Below are positions 18,398-27,158 of a stretch of DNA of 64,000 bases, one piece after another. Made by a program: the position numbers and the translations under genes. Every line of letters starts with the position of its first letter. Position 1 is the first letter of the stretch. Source of the DNA: G965237725 sp965237725 (GTDB lineage Bacteria; Pseudomonadota; Gammaproteobacteria; Arenicellales; Poriferihabitantaceae); contig OZ250151.1 in assembly GCA_965237725.1 (NCBI GenBank), positions 2,294,001-2,358,000 on the forward strand, in the 5' to 3' direction. Under the pieces are notes generated by a model, which saw only the letters and a list, made by a program, of their open reading frames with translations, ran no database searches and was not told the DNA's origin.

Positions 18398-19180
18398 CTA
18401 TGCCTTCAGTTCCTCTATCAACAGGGAAAACTCAGGCCTCACTGTCGGAAATTGATTGATTTTGTATATCCTTGAGATTTCACTTTTTTTCATGCAGCGC
18501 AGGCCATCTTTTTCGGTGTACCACTCGGTATATTCATCATTCCAATGCCAGACCAGGTTCTCTCGGTCGAAAGATAGCGGGTATCCATTTTCCAGCAATC
18601 TTTTGGAATATTCCACGTCTTCATTTAACTCCTTTCCCTCCTTACCGTAAAATTTTATTTCCTCATCCCATTTTTCCCGATCGAACACTTCTTTTGAAAC
18701 GATCCAGAAACAGCCACATTGATAAAGATTTCCATCGTCGGGTGGATGATTGTACTCTACCATCTGGTGCGGGCTGACAATTGCCCGGTCCCAGTAGCGA
18801 CTGCCGTCGGGTAACAAGACTCGATTTCCCAACACCTGCCACTGGTTGTCTTGGCTGTAGATCAGAAACCGGTTCAGCCAGTTTCCCGGGAACACGATAT
18901 CGTCATCGACGAACACCAGAATTTCATAGGCGGCATTACTTGCTCCAATGTTTCTCAACATAGACAGGCAGCCCTCCCTAGCCAGGTTTCCCTCGTCAAA
19001 CAGAACCAAATCGTGCCCGGATTCTCTGAACCCCTCGACCGCACCGACGATGATTACTTCGTATGGAACACCGTGACCTTCCATGGTATTGAAGATGGAA
19101 TGTATAGAAACTCGTGTTCTTTCAACATCCCAACCGTTTGTAGAGATACAAAAGCTTAAACCCTTGATCAGTTGCCCCAT
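18398..19180 (-). CDS. Glycosyltransferase family 2
   Basis: The 260-residue protein has GT2 features: an N-terminal strand GLSFCISTNGW, the SMLRNIGASNAAYEILVFVD segment with DDD at 92-94, a GCFWIVSKEVFDREKWDEE acceptor-side loop, and ELNEDVEYSKRLLENGYPL as the catalytic ED region. It probably transfers a sugar from a nucleotide donor with inversion in the cytoplasm. It lies directly upstream of, and on the same strand as, the GT90 pair, so the three may form one operon. Confidence 0.75.
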   Translation of the reverse strand: MGQLIKGLSFCISTNGWDVERTRVSIHSIFNTMEGHGVPYEVIIVGAVEGFRESGHDLVLFDEGNLAREGCLSMLRNIGASNAAYEILVFVDDDIVFPGNWLNRFLIYSQDNQWQVLGNRVLLPDGSRYWDRAIVSPHQMVEYNHPPDDGNLYQCGCFWIVSKEVFDREKWDEEIKFYGKEGKELNEDVEYSKRLLENGYPLSFDRENLVWHWNDEYTEWYTEKDGLRCMKKSEISRIYKINQFPTVRPEFSLLIEELKA

Positions 19181-19240
19181 ATCGAAATTTTATAGATTGA
19201 TCAACAATTGGGTGATGGCAGGTCAACCCGGTGAGTGGTT

Positions 19241-19404
19241 AAGGGGCCTCTGAATAAGTCTGGGTGAGAAAGATTGAGATGAAAAATGATTGAGATCAAG
19301 GCACAAAATGCACGTAATAGCCCAGCTATTGCGAAGGTTTGTAACACAGACATCGATCTTTTCTCGCTCAAGCTTTCCGGTCATGACTTGTTCAGAGGTT
19401 CCTT
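19241..19404. mobile_element. MITE-like element with 20-bp terminal inverted repeats
   Basis: The left end AAGGGGCCTCTGAATAAGTC (19241-19260) is the imperfect inverse of the right end (19385-19404), with 17 of 20 positions matching. The ~124 bp between holds no reading frame. TA lies next to the ends if the element is taken as 19242-19403. The structure is that of a non-autonomous DNA transposon; the parental insertion sequence is not present in the window. Confidence 0.65.
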
Positions 19405-19449
19405 ATTTATGGTCGCGAAATATTCGTCTTGCATTTTCGGATCCAGCGG

Positions 19450-21624
19450 TTAAGCTGATTGATTACTAACCCGTTCCCTGTCTGTTTCCCTGGGATCAAT
19501 CATTCCTCTTTTCTTTAATCTATCGCTAAATACCTTTGTTGCCTCGATGTAGCTATTGCCAAAATCTACGGTTGGCTCGATATGGGTGCTTTCGTGGAAT
19601 TCATTGAAGCTGGTCACAATCACCAGGCTGGGAAACGGATCCAGTTGCATGCACACGTCCTGCATCTGTTGATATGCCCCAATGTCGTTTCGAGCCACAT
19701 CCCTGATTTCAGAGTTGTTTCGTTGGGGTAACGTCAAGCCGGTGTCATCATAACCAGGACATAGGGTGAAGGCGCCGAAACCTTGGTCCGAGGTTTGCTC
19801 TATGAAGTCCTGGTAGCTGCTTTTCCAAAACATTTCCCGTTTGCGCCCTAACGAAATCTGCAGGGGAGAGTAAAGCGTCCAGGCATTAAAAAACTCCTGA
19901 TAATGTCGGGTTAAATTCTTGGTATAACAGAAACTCGATGCGGCGATACGTACATACCGCTGCATCGACTGGCGCAGTTGAGTATAGTGGTAAAAAAAGT
20001 GACCAATAAATGATTCGCTGATAAAAAACCAGATGACCGGCTTGTGCTGCAGCCGCAGGTAATTTGGATGGGAAATGAATCTGGTTTCCAGGTGTTCGAT
20101 GGCAGCGCTGATGGATTGAGAATCAGCTTTGTCGCAGCTCAACATAAAGCAAAGGGAGAAATTTTGATCGCTACGCGATACCGCATCGAACATAACTTCA
20201 GCGGCGTCGAGTTCATTTTCATCCAGCCCCGTCGTCGTGATCTGCAGGTTTATCACGAAATAATCCAACCCTGCCTGGCGTGCGACCTCCAAATGCCCCT
20301 CAACAACGGACACATCGTTCGATGAATAAATGCCTTGAAGTGGAAAATCCTTAACCGTGGAATAGTCTGTATTCTCGTTCCAATGCCTTCGCCTGGTTCC
20401 CGCCGAGTACCACGGATAGTAATGCGCGCCCAGCAATGGCCGGTAACCGGTATTGCTGATCACTTTTCTTCGTTGGGTAAGTGTTCTTCTGAATAGCTTC
20501 AATAATTCATTAGCCGTCCTGTCCCAGGTAAAGCCTTCCGCCCTTGCACGGGCAACTTCACCCATTTGGCGACACCTGGCATAGTCCTGAAACGTGATAT
20601 TCAGCGCCTCTGCTATTGCCTCAGGATCCGGCGATACGATGTGGGCACAGTCGCCATCAAGAACCTCGGTATAGCCTCCATCGGGCGTTACGATTACTGG
20701 CAACCCGTAGGATGCGGCCTCCAGTGGCATTATTCCAAATGGTTCCCTGACTGGAGTATAAATACCACATGTCACGCTGCGATATATCTGATCGAGTTTT
20801 TGGTTGTTTACAGTACGATAGAAATGTATCCGATTCTTGAGCCCATAATGCTTCACCATTCGATTTAGCTTTTTCCGCTCCGGTCCGTCACCGACGATTA
20901 GCAGTTTTCCATCTGGCACGTGTGAAAAGGCCTCGATGATCAGATCCACCCTTTTGTGCTGCCAAAGGCGGCCGACGAACAGCGCCGTTTTGTTGTCACG
21001 AGGCCCATCATAGGACGAGGGAAGATTTATCCCCGGATAGGCAACCAAGTCGGCTTTTCTGCCATAAATCGTTTCCAGATATCCTCCCATCATATGACTG
21101 TTGGTCACCAGGGTTTCAATTTTAGAGTTCCTGTCCAATTCCTCGACTATTTGCAACACGACATTTAAATCAGACTTGATCGCATTGTCGTAACGCATGC
21201 GCGGATAAATATGGAATGAAATTCTCGACCCATCCACTGTCTCGTGGTGATGAAGATCGTAGAGCATCCTGAGCGGCTCTGCTGCAAACCAGATTGAGGG
21301 GCTTTTCCGAACCATCTGTGCTGGGAAAAGGTACTGAAAATATAAATCATGTTGGGCGATATGTCTCTCCCAGATACGGGCTCGTATGACCAGGCTATCC
21401 AGGAGGTCAAATCGATGCTTGCGGTTATTCACCCCGGGCAGAATTTTTACAGAAACACGGGCAGAATCTATCCCATATTCCTTAAACAACTTACGATTGA
21501 ATTTTGTTGTATAAACCACAATGTCAAGATCATGCTGCCACCTCTTGATGCACTCCAGAATATAGATTTCAGAGCCACCGTAGTTCTGAAGTTGTTCCGT
21601 AATAATGCCGATACTGATTGTCAT
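19450..21624 (-). CDS. GT4 glycosyltransferase fused to a GH99-like (WbsX-type) domain
   Basis: The 724-residue protein has two parts. Residues 1-380 are a GT-B family 4 transferase: GGSEI near the start, ALFVGRLWQHKRVDLIIEA (214-232) and EPFGIMPLEA (294-303), the EX7E catalytic motif. Residues from about 397 resemble GH99/GH71-like proteins: LLGAHYYPWYSAGTRRRHWN, CFMLSCDK, and VTSFNEFHESTHIEP near 668-682. GH99 members cleave internal mannosidic bonds or occur as WbsX-like proteins in polysaccharide loci. The combination suggests synthesis and trimming, or transfer, of a glycan by one polypeptide. It starts at ATG 21622-21624. Confidence 0.75.
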   Translation of the reverse strand: MTISIGIITEQLQNYGGSEIYILECIKRWQHDLDIVVYTTKFNRKLFKEYGIDSARVSVKILPGVNNRKHRFDLLDSLVIRARIWERHIAQHDLYFQYLFPAQMVRKSPSIWFAAEPLRMLYDLHHHETVDGSRISFHIYPRMRYDNAIKSDLNVVLQIVEELDRNSKIETLVTNSHMMGGYLETIYGRKADLVAYPGINLPSSYDGPRDNKTALFVGRLWQHKRVDLIIEAFSHVPDGKLLIVGDGPERKKLNRMVKHYGLKNRIHFYRTVNNQKLDQIYRSVTCGIYTPVREPFGIMPLEAASYGLPVIVTPDGGYTEVLDGDCAHIVSPDPEAIAEALNITFQDYARCRQMGEVARARAEGFTWDRTANELLKLFRRTLTQRRKVISNTGYRPLLGAHYYPWYSAGTRRRHWNENTDYSTVKDFPLQGIYSSNDVSVVEGHLEVARQAGLDYFVINLQITTTGLDENELDAAEVMFDAVSRSDQNFSLCFMLSCDKADSQSISAAIEHLETRFISHPNYLRLQHKPVIWFFISESFIGHFFYHYTQLRQSMQRYVRIAASSFCYTKNLTRHYQEFFNAWTLYSPLQISLGRKREMFWKSSYQDFIEQTSDQGFGAFTLCPGYDDTGLTLPQRNNSEIRDVARNDIGAYQQMQDVCMQLDPFPSLVIVTSFNEFHESTHIEPTVDFGNSYIEATKVFSDRLKKRGMIDPRETDRERVSNQSA

Positions 21625-21756
21625 GTTATTGATTAGTAAGTAGTTGACTAAATTCTATTAAATCTATCCAATGAGAATGATTTTATTGTATAACTGACGG
21701 CTTGTTTCCACCAAACCGCATATTCTAGTGTCTTTTACCTCAAATGTGACCATATT

Positions 21757-23985
21757 ATGATTTCTGCCTCCCAGTTTCGAAAGCTGTTTACCGATACGTC
21801 CGGTATCATAGGCTATATCCCGATGAATGGAAATGTGGGGGATAAATTGATTGAGCTGTCTACACTCGGATTGATGCGTAAATGGAAAATTCCCTACCAA
21901 ATTCTACCAGTCGCGAGTCTGGAGAAAGGCAAGCTGCCCCGGAATATAACTCATTTGTATATATCTGGTGGTGGAAACATGGGCAGCATGTACCCGGGAA
22001 ACAAGGAAATTCGAAGTTTGGCGTGTAGTAAAAACAAGCCTGTCATTGTATTACCACAAACTTTCACAAACACTGACGAAAATTCTGCCCAGTTCTCTCA
22101 GATATGGGTGCGCGAGAAACGGAGCCTGGCACTGTGCCCGGAAGCAAGACTGGCACCGGATATGTCCATGGCTCTCAGCCTGGATTCGAGAAAATCCGAG
22201 GGGCGACGGAATATAGGGGTGTTTTTAAGGGAAGACCAGGAAGGGCTATTCGGCGATTATTCGGCCAGTTTTGGTGACCCGGTGCTGCTGAGTTCAAATC
22301 TCGCAGACTATTTGGAGTTAATCGTACCCTATCAGCACATTGTCACCGATCGATTGCATTTCGCCATCGCTGCACAACTGATGGAAAGGCAGGTCACCTT
22401 GCTGCCCAACAGCTATTTTAAAAACAGGGCAATGTGGGAAACCTGGCTGAAAAAACAAAATTGCCTTTGGGCCGATCACCCCAATTCAGTGGATAAAATA
22501 AAATCCCGGCGAGTAGTGAAAAAGATAGGCCGAACCGATTCACTATTAATTAACAACAACAGCCAAATCCAAAGAACACCCGGCTGGGTTGGCAATGGTA
22601 AATATTTCACCAATCACCTGGATCATCCAGAGAGAAAACTCCGTAATTCATACAGGATTCGAAGACCTGACCGCTTGGTCTGGCAGACTTTAAAAGATCC
22701 AAGTTCACCTCTCCAGTTACAGAGTGTTTTAATCAACCGATTCGGAATCACGAAGTTCAACAGGCAAAAAAAACTAAATGAGATTTTACGGAGGTTTTTC
22801 GCCATCGGCGCCATCCAGATCGCGCCCAACGATAGCCGGCTGATCAACAGCAGCCAAAAACCCCTCGGGGGTCGGTTCGGCGTACCCATTGAAGTTGACG
22901 TTTCCCGTCCGCTCCGCTTAGGAGATGAATACTATGTATTTTCCAGTGTACGCCTGAGTCGCCATCGAAAAACGATCTGGTACCGTGTCCATTCCAATCA
23001 CAAACATTTGATCACAAATGCCGGCGATACGTTTCTTCTATCCATACTGCATCTCGGGATGAGGTCAAATCTTCCGGTGTGGATCAAAGGAGCGCCGGTT
23101 TCCCGGGAGTTACTGGCCAATTTACAGGAGTATCAATACATATGGTCCTTGTGGCATAAGCGCACAAACAAAATCGAAATTTATGCCAGGTTATACAACT
23201 CGATTGAGCGGCACCACCTCAAAAAGCAACGGGTCATAACTTGCTTTTCCGGGGGCGTGGATTCCACGTTTACTCTGTTCAATCACACCAGGAACGGCGA
23301 AAACAATTACCCCAAACCGCTTAGCGATGCGTTACTTGTGCATGGATTCGACATCCCAATAGAGAACCAATACTCTTTTGATAGAGTGGAACGGAAATGC
23401 CGTGACGTAGCCAAAGATGCGGGAATCAATTTGATAACAATCGCAACTAATGTCAGGCACCTGAAATTGAAATGGCGCCAAGCGCATGGGGCTTTAATTG
23501 CTGGGGCAATGCATCTGGTTTCCCGACCATTTTCAACGGGATTGATACCGTCAACACTCAATTACGGAATCCTGTATCCATGGGGCAGCACGCCGCTGAC
23601 TGACTCGTTATTGGGGTGTGATTATTCGTTCAACATCACATCCGACGGCGCGAATTACACTCGGGTCGATAAAATCCGCGCCCTGAAGTCCTGGGAGCTG
23701 GCGATGAAAGAAATTAGATTTTGCAACATTGACCTTCCCTATGATCGAAATTGCGGAGAATGCGACAAATGCACCATCACTGCTATCATGTTGTTATTGG
23801 TAGATGCCTCCAGGGCATCTATCAAACCATTCCCAGGCCCGAGGAGACTTGCCCTGCAATTACAGAGAACCAAAATTACAGCTCTTGACAAGTCAGATCT
23901 GAGAGACCAATTGGAAACTATAGCAGCATTTCCAACTTCTCCGGCGTGGAGCAAGTTGTTGATTAAGAAACTTAACCGACTATAG
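21757..23985 (+). CDS. Polysaccharide pyruvyltransferase-like / PqqD-like / PP-loop ATPase fusion
   Basis: Residues 1-245 resemble polysaccharide pyruvyltransferases (GNVGDKLIELSTLGLMRKW, YISGGGNMG, a late TDRLHFAIAAQ with catalytic-type His). Residues about 298-356 look like a PqqD winged helix (IRRPDRLVWQTL ... LNEILRRFFAIGAIQIA). From about 360 there is a PP-loop enzyme of ATP-pyrophosphatase type with CFSGGVDSTFTL (SGGVDS at 498-503) and a C-x2-C-x2-C motif, NCGECDKC (C666, C669, C672), as in QueC-like and related enzymes. The PP-loop adenylates a carboxylate or amide-type group. I know of no standard protein with this order. A leader-bearing small protein is encoded just downstream on the other strand. 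Confidence 0.65.
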   Translation: MISASQFRKLFTDTSGIIGYIPMNGNVGDKLIELSTLGLMRKWKIPYQILPVASLEKGKLPRNITHLYISGGGNMGSMYPGNKEIRSLACSKNKPVIVLPQTFTNTDENSAQFSQIWVREKRSLALCPEARLAPDMSMALSLDSRKSEGRRNIGVFLREDQEGLFGDYSASFGDPVLLSSNLADYLELIVPYQHIVTDRLHFAIAAQLMERQVTLLPNSYFKNRAMWETWLKKQNCLWADHPNSVDKIKSRRVVKKIGRTDSLLINNNSQIQRTPGWVGNGKYFTNHLDHPERKLRNSYRIRRPDRLVWQTLKDPSSPLQLQSVLINRFGITKFNRQKKLNEILRRFFAIGAIQIAPNDSRLINSSQKPLGGRFGVPIEVDVSRPLRLGDEYYVFSSVRLSRHRKTIWYRVHSNHKHLITNAGDTFLLSILHLGMRSNLPVWIKGAPVSRELLANLQEYQYIWSLWHKRTNKIEIYARLYNSIERHHLKKQRVITCFSGGVDSTFTLFNHTRNGENNYPKPLSDALLVHGFDIPIENQYSFDRVERKCRDVAKDAGINLITIATNVRHLKLKWRQAHGALIAGAMHLVSRPFSTGLIPSTLNYGILYPWGSTPLTDSLLGCDYSFNITSDGANYTRVDKIRALKSWELAMKEIRFCNIDLPYDRNCGECDKCTITAIMLLLVDASRASIKPFPGPRRLALQLQRTKITALDKSDLRDQLETIAAFPTSPAWSKLLIKKLNRL

Positions 23986-24031
23986 GAAGAACAATTACTC
24001 GCTGAATAGATATTACCCTATTCGACAAACA

Positions 24032-24265
24032 CTAGACACTCGGATAATTTAAATTGCCCGAGCTATCATCAGCCCCCATCATAACTCCTTTATCACTGGG
24101 GTGGTCTGCGTGACTCGGTAGCACAAGTGAACCAATCACGGGTTTCGTCCAATTTTCTGGAGCGGCTTTTAAAGTTCCAATAACGCCGCCGCCCACAGCT
24201 GCAGATTTAAGCAGTTTCCTGCGCGCTTTTTTCTTATCTTCCTCTTTGATGTCTTTATCACTCAT
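24032..24265 (-). CDS. Small leader-bearing protein (RR...WxKPxxxxxxLPxHA type)
   Basis: The 77-residue product has ARRKLLKSAAVGGGVIGTLK, then ENWTKPVIGSLVLPSHADHP, followed by a short acidic tail ending NLNYPSV. The pattern is shared with three genes at 44336-45960. SHA fits a type I signal-peptidase site; RRKLLK resembles, but is not, a full Tat motif. Only about 24 residues would remain after cleavage, with no Cys, so a modified peptide is possible. AGAGG precedes the ATG at 24263-24265 at a normal distance. It is convergent with the PqqD-like/PP-loop fusion. Confidence 0.65.
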   Translation of the reverse strand: MSDKDIKEEDKKKARRKLLKSAAVGGGVIGTLKAAPENWTKPVIGSLVLPSHADHPSDKGVMMGADDSSGNLNYPSV

Positions 24266-24522
24266 TGCTCTACCTCTATTAGGATTTGTAGTTCACTAGG
24301 ATTCTAGCGTAATTATAGCGTAATGGCGAATTTTAGTATCCCGATTCGAATAATTCAACAGAAATATTTGCGATTCTGGAATTCCCTCAGTTATGGTTTT
24401 CCGCTATTTGCAAATAATTTGCGATATAGACTGGCCTCCATTCTCACCACGCTGGACAGAGAATCTTGTATATTTACATATTCACGGCTATTTTTCCCAA
24501 TTTTACCAATTACATTGACGGG

Positions 24523-24819
24523 TCACAGATCACACATAGCGGCATTATCGGGGAGATTAGGTGTGTTGCCTTTTTTCACTCGATTCTGGATCCATAGCTC
24601 ACAACTCCTCGTATCCAATATAAGCAATGTATTTGAAAAATGTCGATCAATAATTTTAAAATCTCGATGCGCTCCCAGAACAGAGAAATCACTGAAATAA
24701 ATCATGTCACCAAAAGCTGAAACTTCAGCATAGTCTCCCAATAAATCTTCGTCTTCAACCAAGGTTGTATAAAACTTTTTTGCTATTCGGCCTTTATCGC
24801 AATGAACACTTAAATGTTG
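24523..24819 (-). pseudogene. Unrecognised coding-like fragment without a start codon
   Basis: An open frame from 24819 to 24523 reads like protein (for example EDLLGDYAEVSAFGDMIYF and NTLLILDTRSCELWIQNRV), but it lacks a good start: only TTG at 24760-24762 is available and a TAA precedes the frame. It could be the tail of a lost enzyme gene. The opposite strand also carries an open frame (24323-24700), which looks less protein-like. No family is recognised. Confidence 0.25.
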
Positions 24820-24890
24820 TTACTTGGAAAAAAAGATAAAAAGATATCGTTCCACACTGGTTAAACCCAATTAAAAATATTCTTGGCTTT

Positions 24891-25607
24891 TCAGTGTTCC
24901 TTTAGCTTTTTCTTAAGTTTTTTCTTTAGCCTTGTTCTTTCTTTCATTATTCGTGCATAGCGGACATGATGGACACGTTGAAACGCGGAAAGAGGGAGTG
25001 CAAATCTTTGTAATTCAGGGTTCATTAGTAGCTTATCGTATCGCACCAGACAAACAATATTTTGCTTAAACCACCAATACATATTTTCATCAGACTGTAT
25101 CCACGGACGAATATTGTCTAAAGGCACAAACCCTAACATCCAGAATTTCTTCAACCAATACTCAATGTACTGTTCATTTATGTGGCCCCTTCCACGTTGG
25201 CCAGGGATAGCCGCCGAGAAGACAATACTATCCGATGCTGCCACCAACCCCGCACAAAAACTATCAGCCATACTTTCAGGAAGATGTTCTGCAACCTCAA
25301 TACTGATGGCAAGTTCATACTTCCTGGTAGGTGACAATATTGATTCGGACAAATCAACCCTTTGAATAGAAGATCTCTCCACAAGGAGTTCTTCAGCCTC
25401 GTCGATCCAGGGTCCCTCGATTCCTTCAACATACTCCACACCCAAATTTTTGGCTGATGCCATCCAGGCGCCAATGCCACAACCGACATCCAGCATGCTA
25501 TTGAATGGCAACACCTGCTTTACCAGATGTAGAATTTTAGATGCATTAATAATTCTTCGATTTCTATCTTTGTGATGGTTCGCGTGAACCTTCGTGTAAT
25601 CTACCAT
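24891..25607 (-). CDS. Class I SAM-dependent methyltransferase
   Basis: The 238-residue protein has SMLDVGCGIGAWMASAKNL (motif I, SAM-binding GxGxG), then an acidic residue region EGIEGPW and ELAISIEVAEHLPESMAD, typical of Methyltransf_11/23-type small-molecule or glycan methylases. The C-terminus ends in a Lys-rich tail (KERTRLKKKLKKKLKEH). It lies alone on the minus strand with 449 bp before the next gene. It probably methylates a sugar or peptide in this locus; the acceptor is unknown. Confidence 0.7.
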   Translation of the reverse strand: MVDYTKVHANHHKDRNRRIINASKILHLVKQVLPFNSMLDVGCGIGAWMASAKNLGVEYVEGIEGPWIDEAEELLVERSSIQRVDLSESILSPTRKYELAISIEVAEHLPESMADSFCAGLVAASDSIVFSAAIPGQRGRGHINEQYIEYWLKKFWMLGFVPLDNIRPWIQSDENMYWWFKQNIVCLVRYDKLLMNPELQRFALPLSAFQRVHHVRYARIMKERTRLKKKLKKKLKEH

Positions 25608-26056
25608 ATCGATATCCTAGGGTGCTTTTGACGAGGCATACACTTTATTAAAAAGCACAGCCATCAATGTATTATTCTATCAATGAAGCCCACAACTCGG
25701 ACACCCCTCATTTCAGCAACACAAAACCTCAAAATTATATTCTTATAGCTAAAACTATTTTTCGTTCTAACTTACTGTTTCAAACGGTGATATCCACTCC
25801 ATTCCCATGGGCAGTGGACTAATTTCAGCACTTGTTCAATCAATTCTGGCCCGAATCAGAATAATCCACACAACTTTATCGATTCATTGACGTGTTTCCA
25901 GCAGATGGCGTATGCTTTATTTTACCTATCCATATTTCCAAGAACTCGAACACCACCAGCGGTGATCTGACGCAAGTTCGATCCTTTCAGGAAAAACAGC
26001 TCAGACCGGCCAGGATATGTGTTGTAACGAATCGAGATACTTAACCTGCGGTCGCG
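25608..26056. other. Intergenic region holding one copy of a dispersed repeat
   Basis: No gene is seen. Bases about 25793-25845 (core ATTCCCATGGGCAGTGGACT) are closely matched by about 32457-32505 in the gap upstream of another minus-strand gene. Within the core, CCACT and AGTGG can pair. Nothing else is recognised. Confidence 0.5.
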
Positions 26057-26905
26057 CTATCCTTTATTAATCAGGGCAATGAAATAGCCATTATGCCATT
26101 CGCTTTTTTCCCGAAGTTTGGCAGGGGGATTGCCCCCCTTATTTGTTCGAATTTCAATGGCGAATTTGACAATCGAATTTGTAAGCGCCAATCCTCTAAG
26201 GGTTCCGTACCTGACTCTGGACCAGTTCCAATCATCGATCAACAGGATGTATTCGTTTTTGAGTGCTGGTTGCGTGAGAACAATAGCATCACAGTGGGAA
26301 TGCCTGCCGTGAGGTCCGTCATAAAGATAGATATCGAATTTACCAATACCGGAATAATCGATAGCCTTGAAATCGGATACCAGGGTGTTGACACGATCGT
26401 CAATCGAAAACTCGGAAACAGCCTCTTCGAAGGAATCCCTTCTTTCGCTGTGATCAGACCATTTATCGATGCACAGGGCCGTGGCTTGGTTCCCGTGGAG
26501 TGCTGAAATCGCAGTGCTCCCTGCTCCAACGCCAATTTCCAGATATCGGATTGCTCCTATGGATCCAACAACCTGGTTGATGAAGTTTCTGTAGGACCGG
26601 CCGGACATACCGCCATATTTGAGCACCTTATCCGGTAAATTCCTCCTTCCGGACAATGCGCTTAAAAAAGAATTGAATACCATGCGGGATTTTTCATTGT
26701 AATTGGAATCCCCGGATATCTCTATGGAACCAAAAGTGTAAGTTGATTTTGTTGGTTCGAATATTCCACTATTCCTAAAATATCTCTCGTTTTTTTTTAC
26801 CTTCTTTTTTACCTTTACCTCCTTTGCTGGAGATTTAATCCTTCTAGCTATTGGTATCAGGAATGGGAATACTGATTTGACCGTGTTTTTCCAATTTTTG
26901 TACAT
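26057..26905 (-). CDS. Class I SAM-dependent methyltransferase (Methyltransf_24-like)
   Basis: The 282-residue protein has a basic N-terminus and then RYLEIGVGAGSTAISALHGN with the SAM-binding glycines, CIDKWSD as the acidic ribose-contact region, and FDIYLYDGPHGRHSHCDAI followed by ILLIDDWNW. This matches CmcI/Methyltransf_24-type enzymes that methylate hydroxyls of sugars or natural products. The ATG at 26903-26905 lies 2 bp after the stop of an upstream remnant frame (26908-27110), so it was probably once the second gene of a coupled pair. Confidence 0.7.
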   Translation of the reverse strand: MYKNWKNTVKSVFPFLIPIARRIKSPAKEVKVKKKVKKNERYFRNSGIFEPTKSTYTFGSIEISGDSNYNEKSRMVFNSFLSALSGRRNLPDKVLKYGGMSGRSYRNFINQVVGSIGAIRYLEIGVGAGSTAISALHGNQATALCIDKWSDHSERRDSFEEAVSEFSIDDRVNTLVSDFKAIDYSGIGKFDIYLYDGPHGRHSHCDAIVLTQPALKNEYILLIDDWNWSRVRYGTLRGLALTNSIVKFAIEIRTNKGGNPPAKLREKSEWHNGYFIALINKG

Positions 26906-26907
26906 AA

Positions 26908-27110
26908 CTATATTTTAGAATTTATTTGATCAAATTTACTCCCTCCGCAGTTAACCCGCAATCCTTTCTGGAAGAGGCCTCCACTAATGATCGTCGGGCT
27001 TTGGACGTTCGCCTTCTTGATATGATCCAATGCCATTTCTTCAGGAACAATTTGCAATTGAAGCCTGGGTTCGCTCCACCAGCCACCCTGCAATGAGCGC
27101 GCCACTGATT
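26908..27110 (-). pseudogene. 3' remnant of an unidentified gene, cut by a REP-like repeat
   Basis: The frame reads ESVARSLQGGWWSEPRLQLQ and continues to VNCGGSKFDQINSKI, stopping at 26908-26910, 2 bp before the next gene. It looks coding but has no proper start. Immediately upstream (27114-27136) lies an inverted copy of the RAYT-associated repeat, which suggests that the 5' part was lost at the repeat. No family is recognised. Confidence 0.35.
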
Positions 27111-27113
27111 CAA

Positions 27114-27136
27114 AACATTAATGCTCTGACACCGAT
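27114..27136 (-). repeat. REP-like repeat copy (inverted)
   Basis: Read on the minus strand this is ATCGGTGTCAGAGCATTAAT plus GTT, the unit found in clusters around the RAYT gene at 37815-38501. It separates the remnant 26908-27110 from the gene 27159-29183. Confidence 0.7.
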
Positions 27137-27158
27137 TTGGCTGTAGCTGGCACCGATG

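Noticed and set aside
24323..24700. Plus-strand open frame of 125 codons
   Set aside because: Composition is odd (rich in Ile, Phe, Ser, Arg), there is no ribosome site, and the opposite strand gives a more protein-like reading over much of the same stretch.
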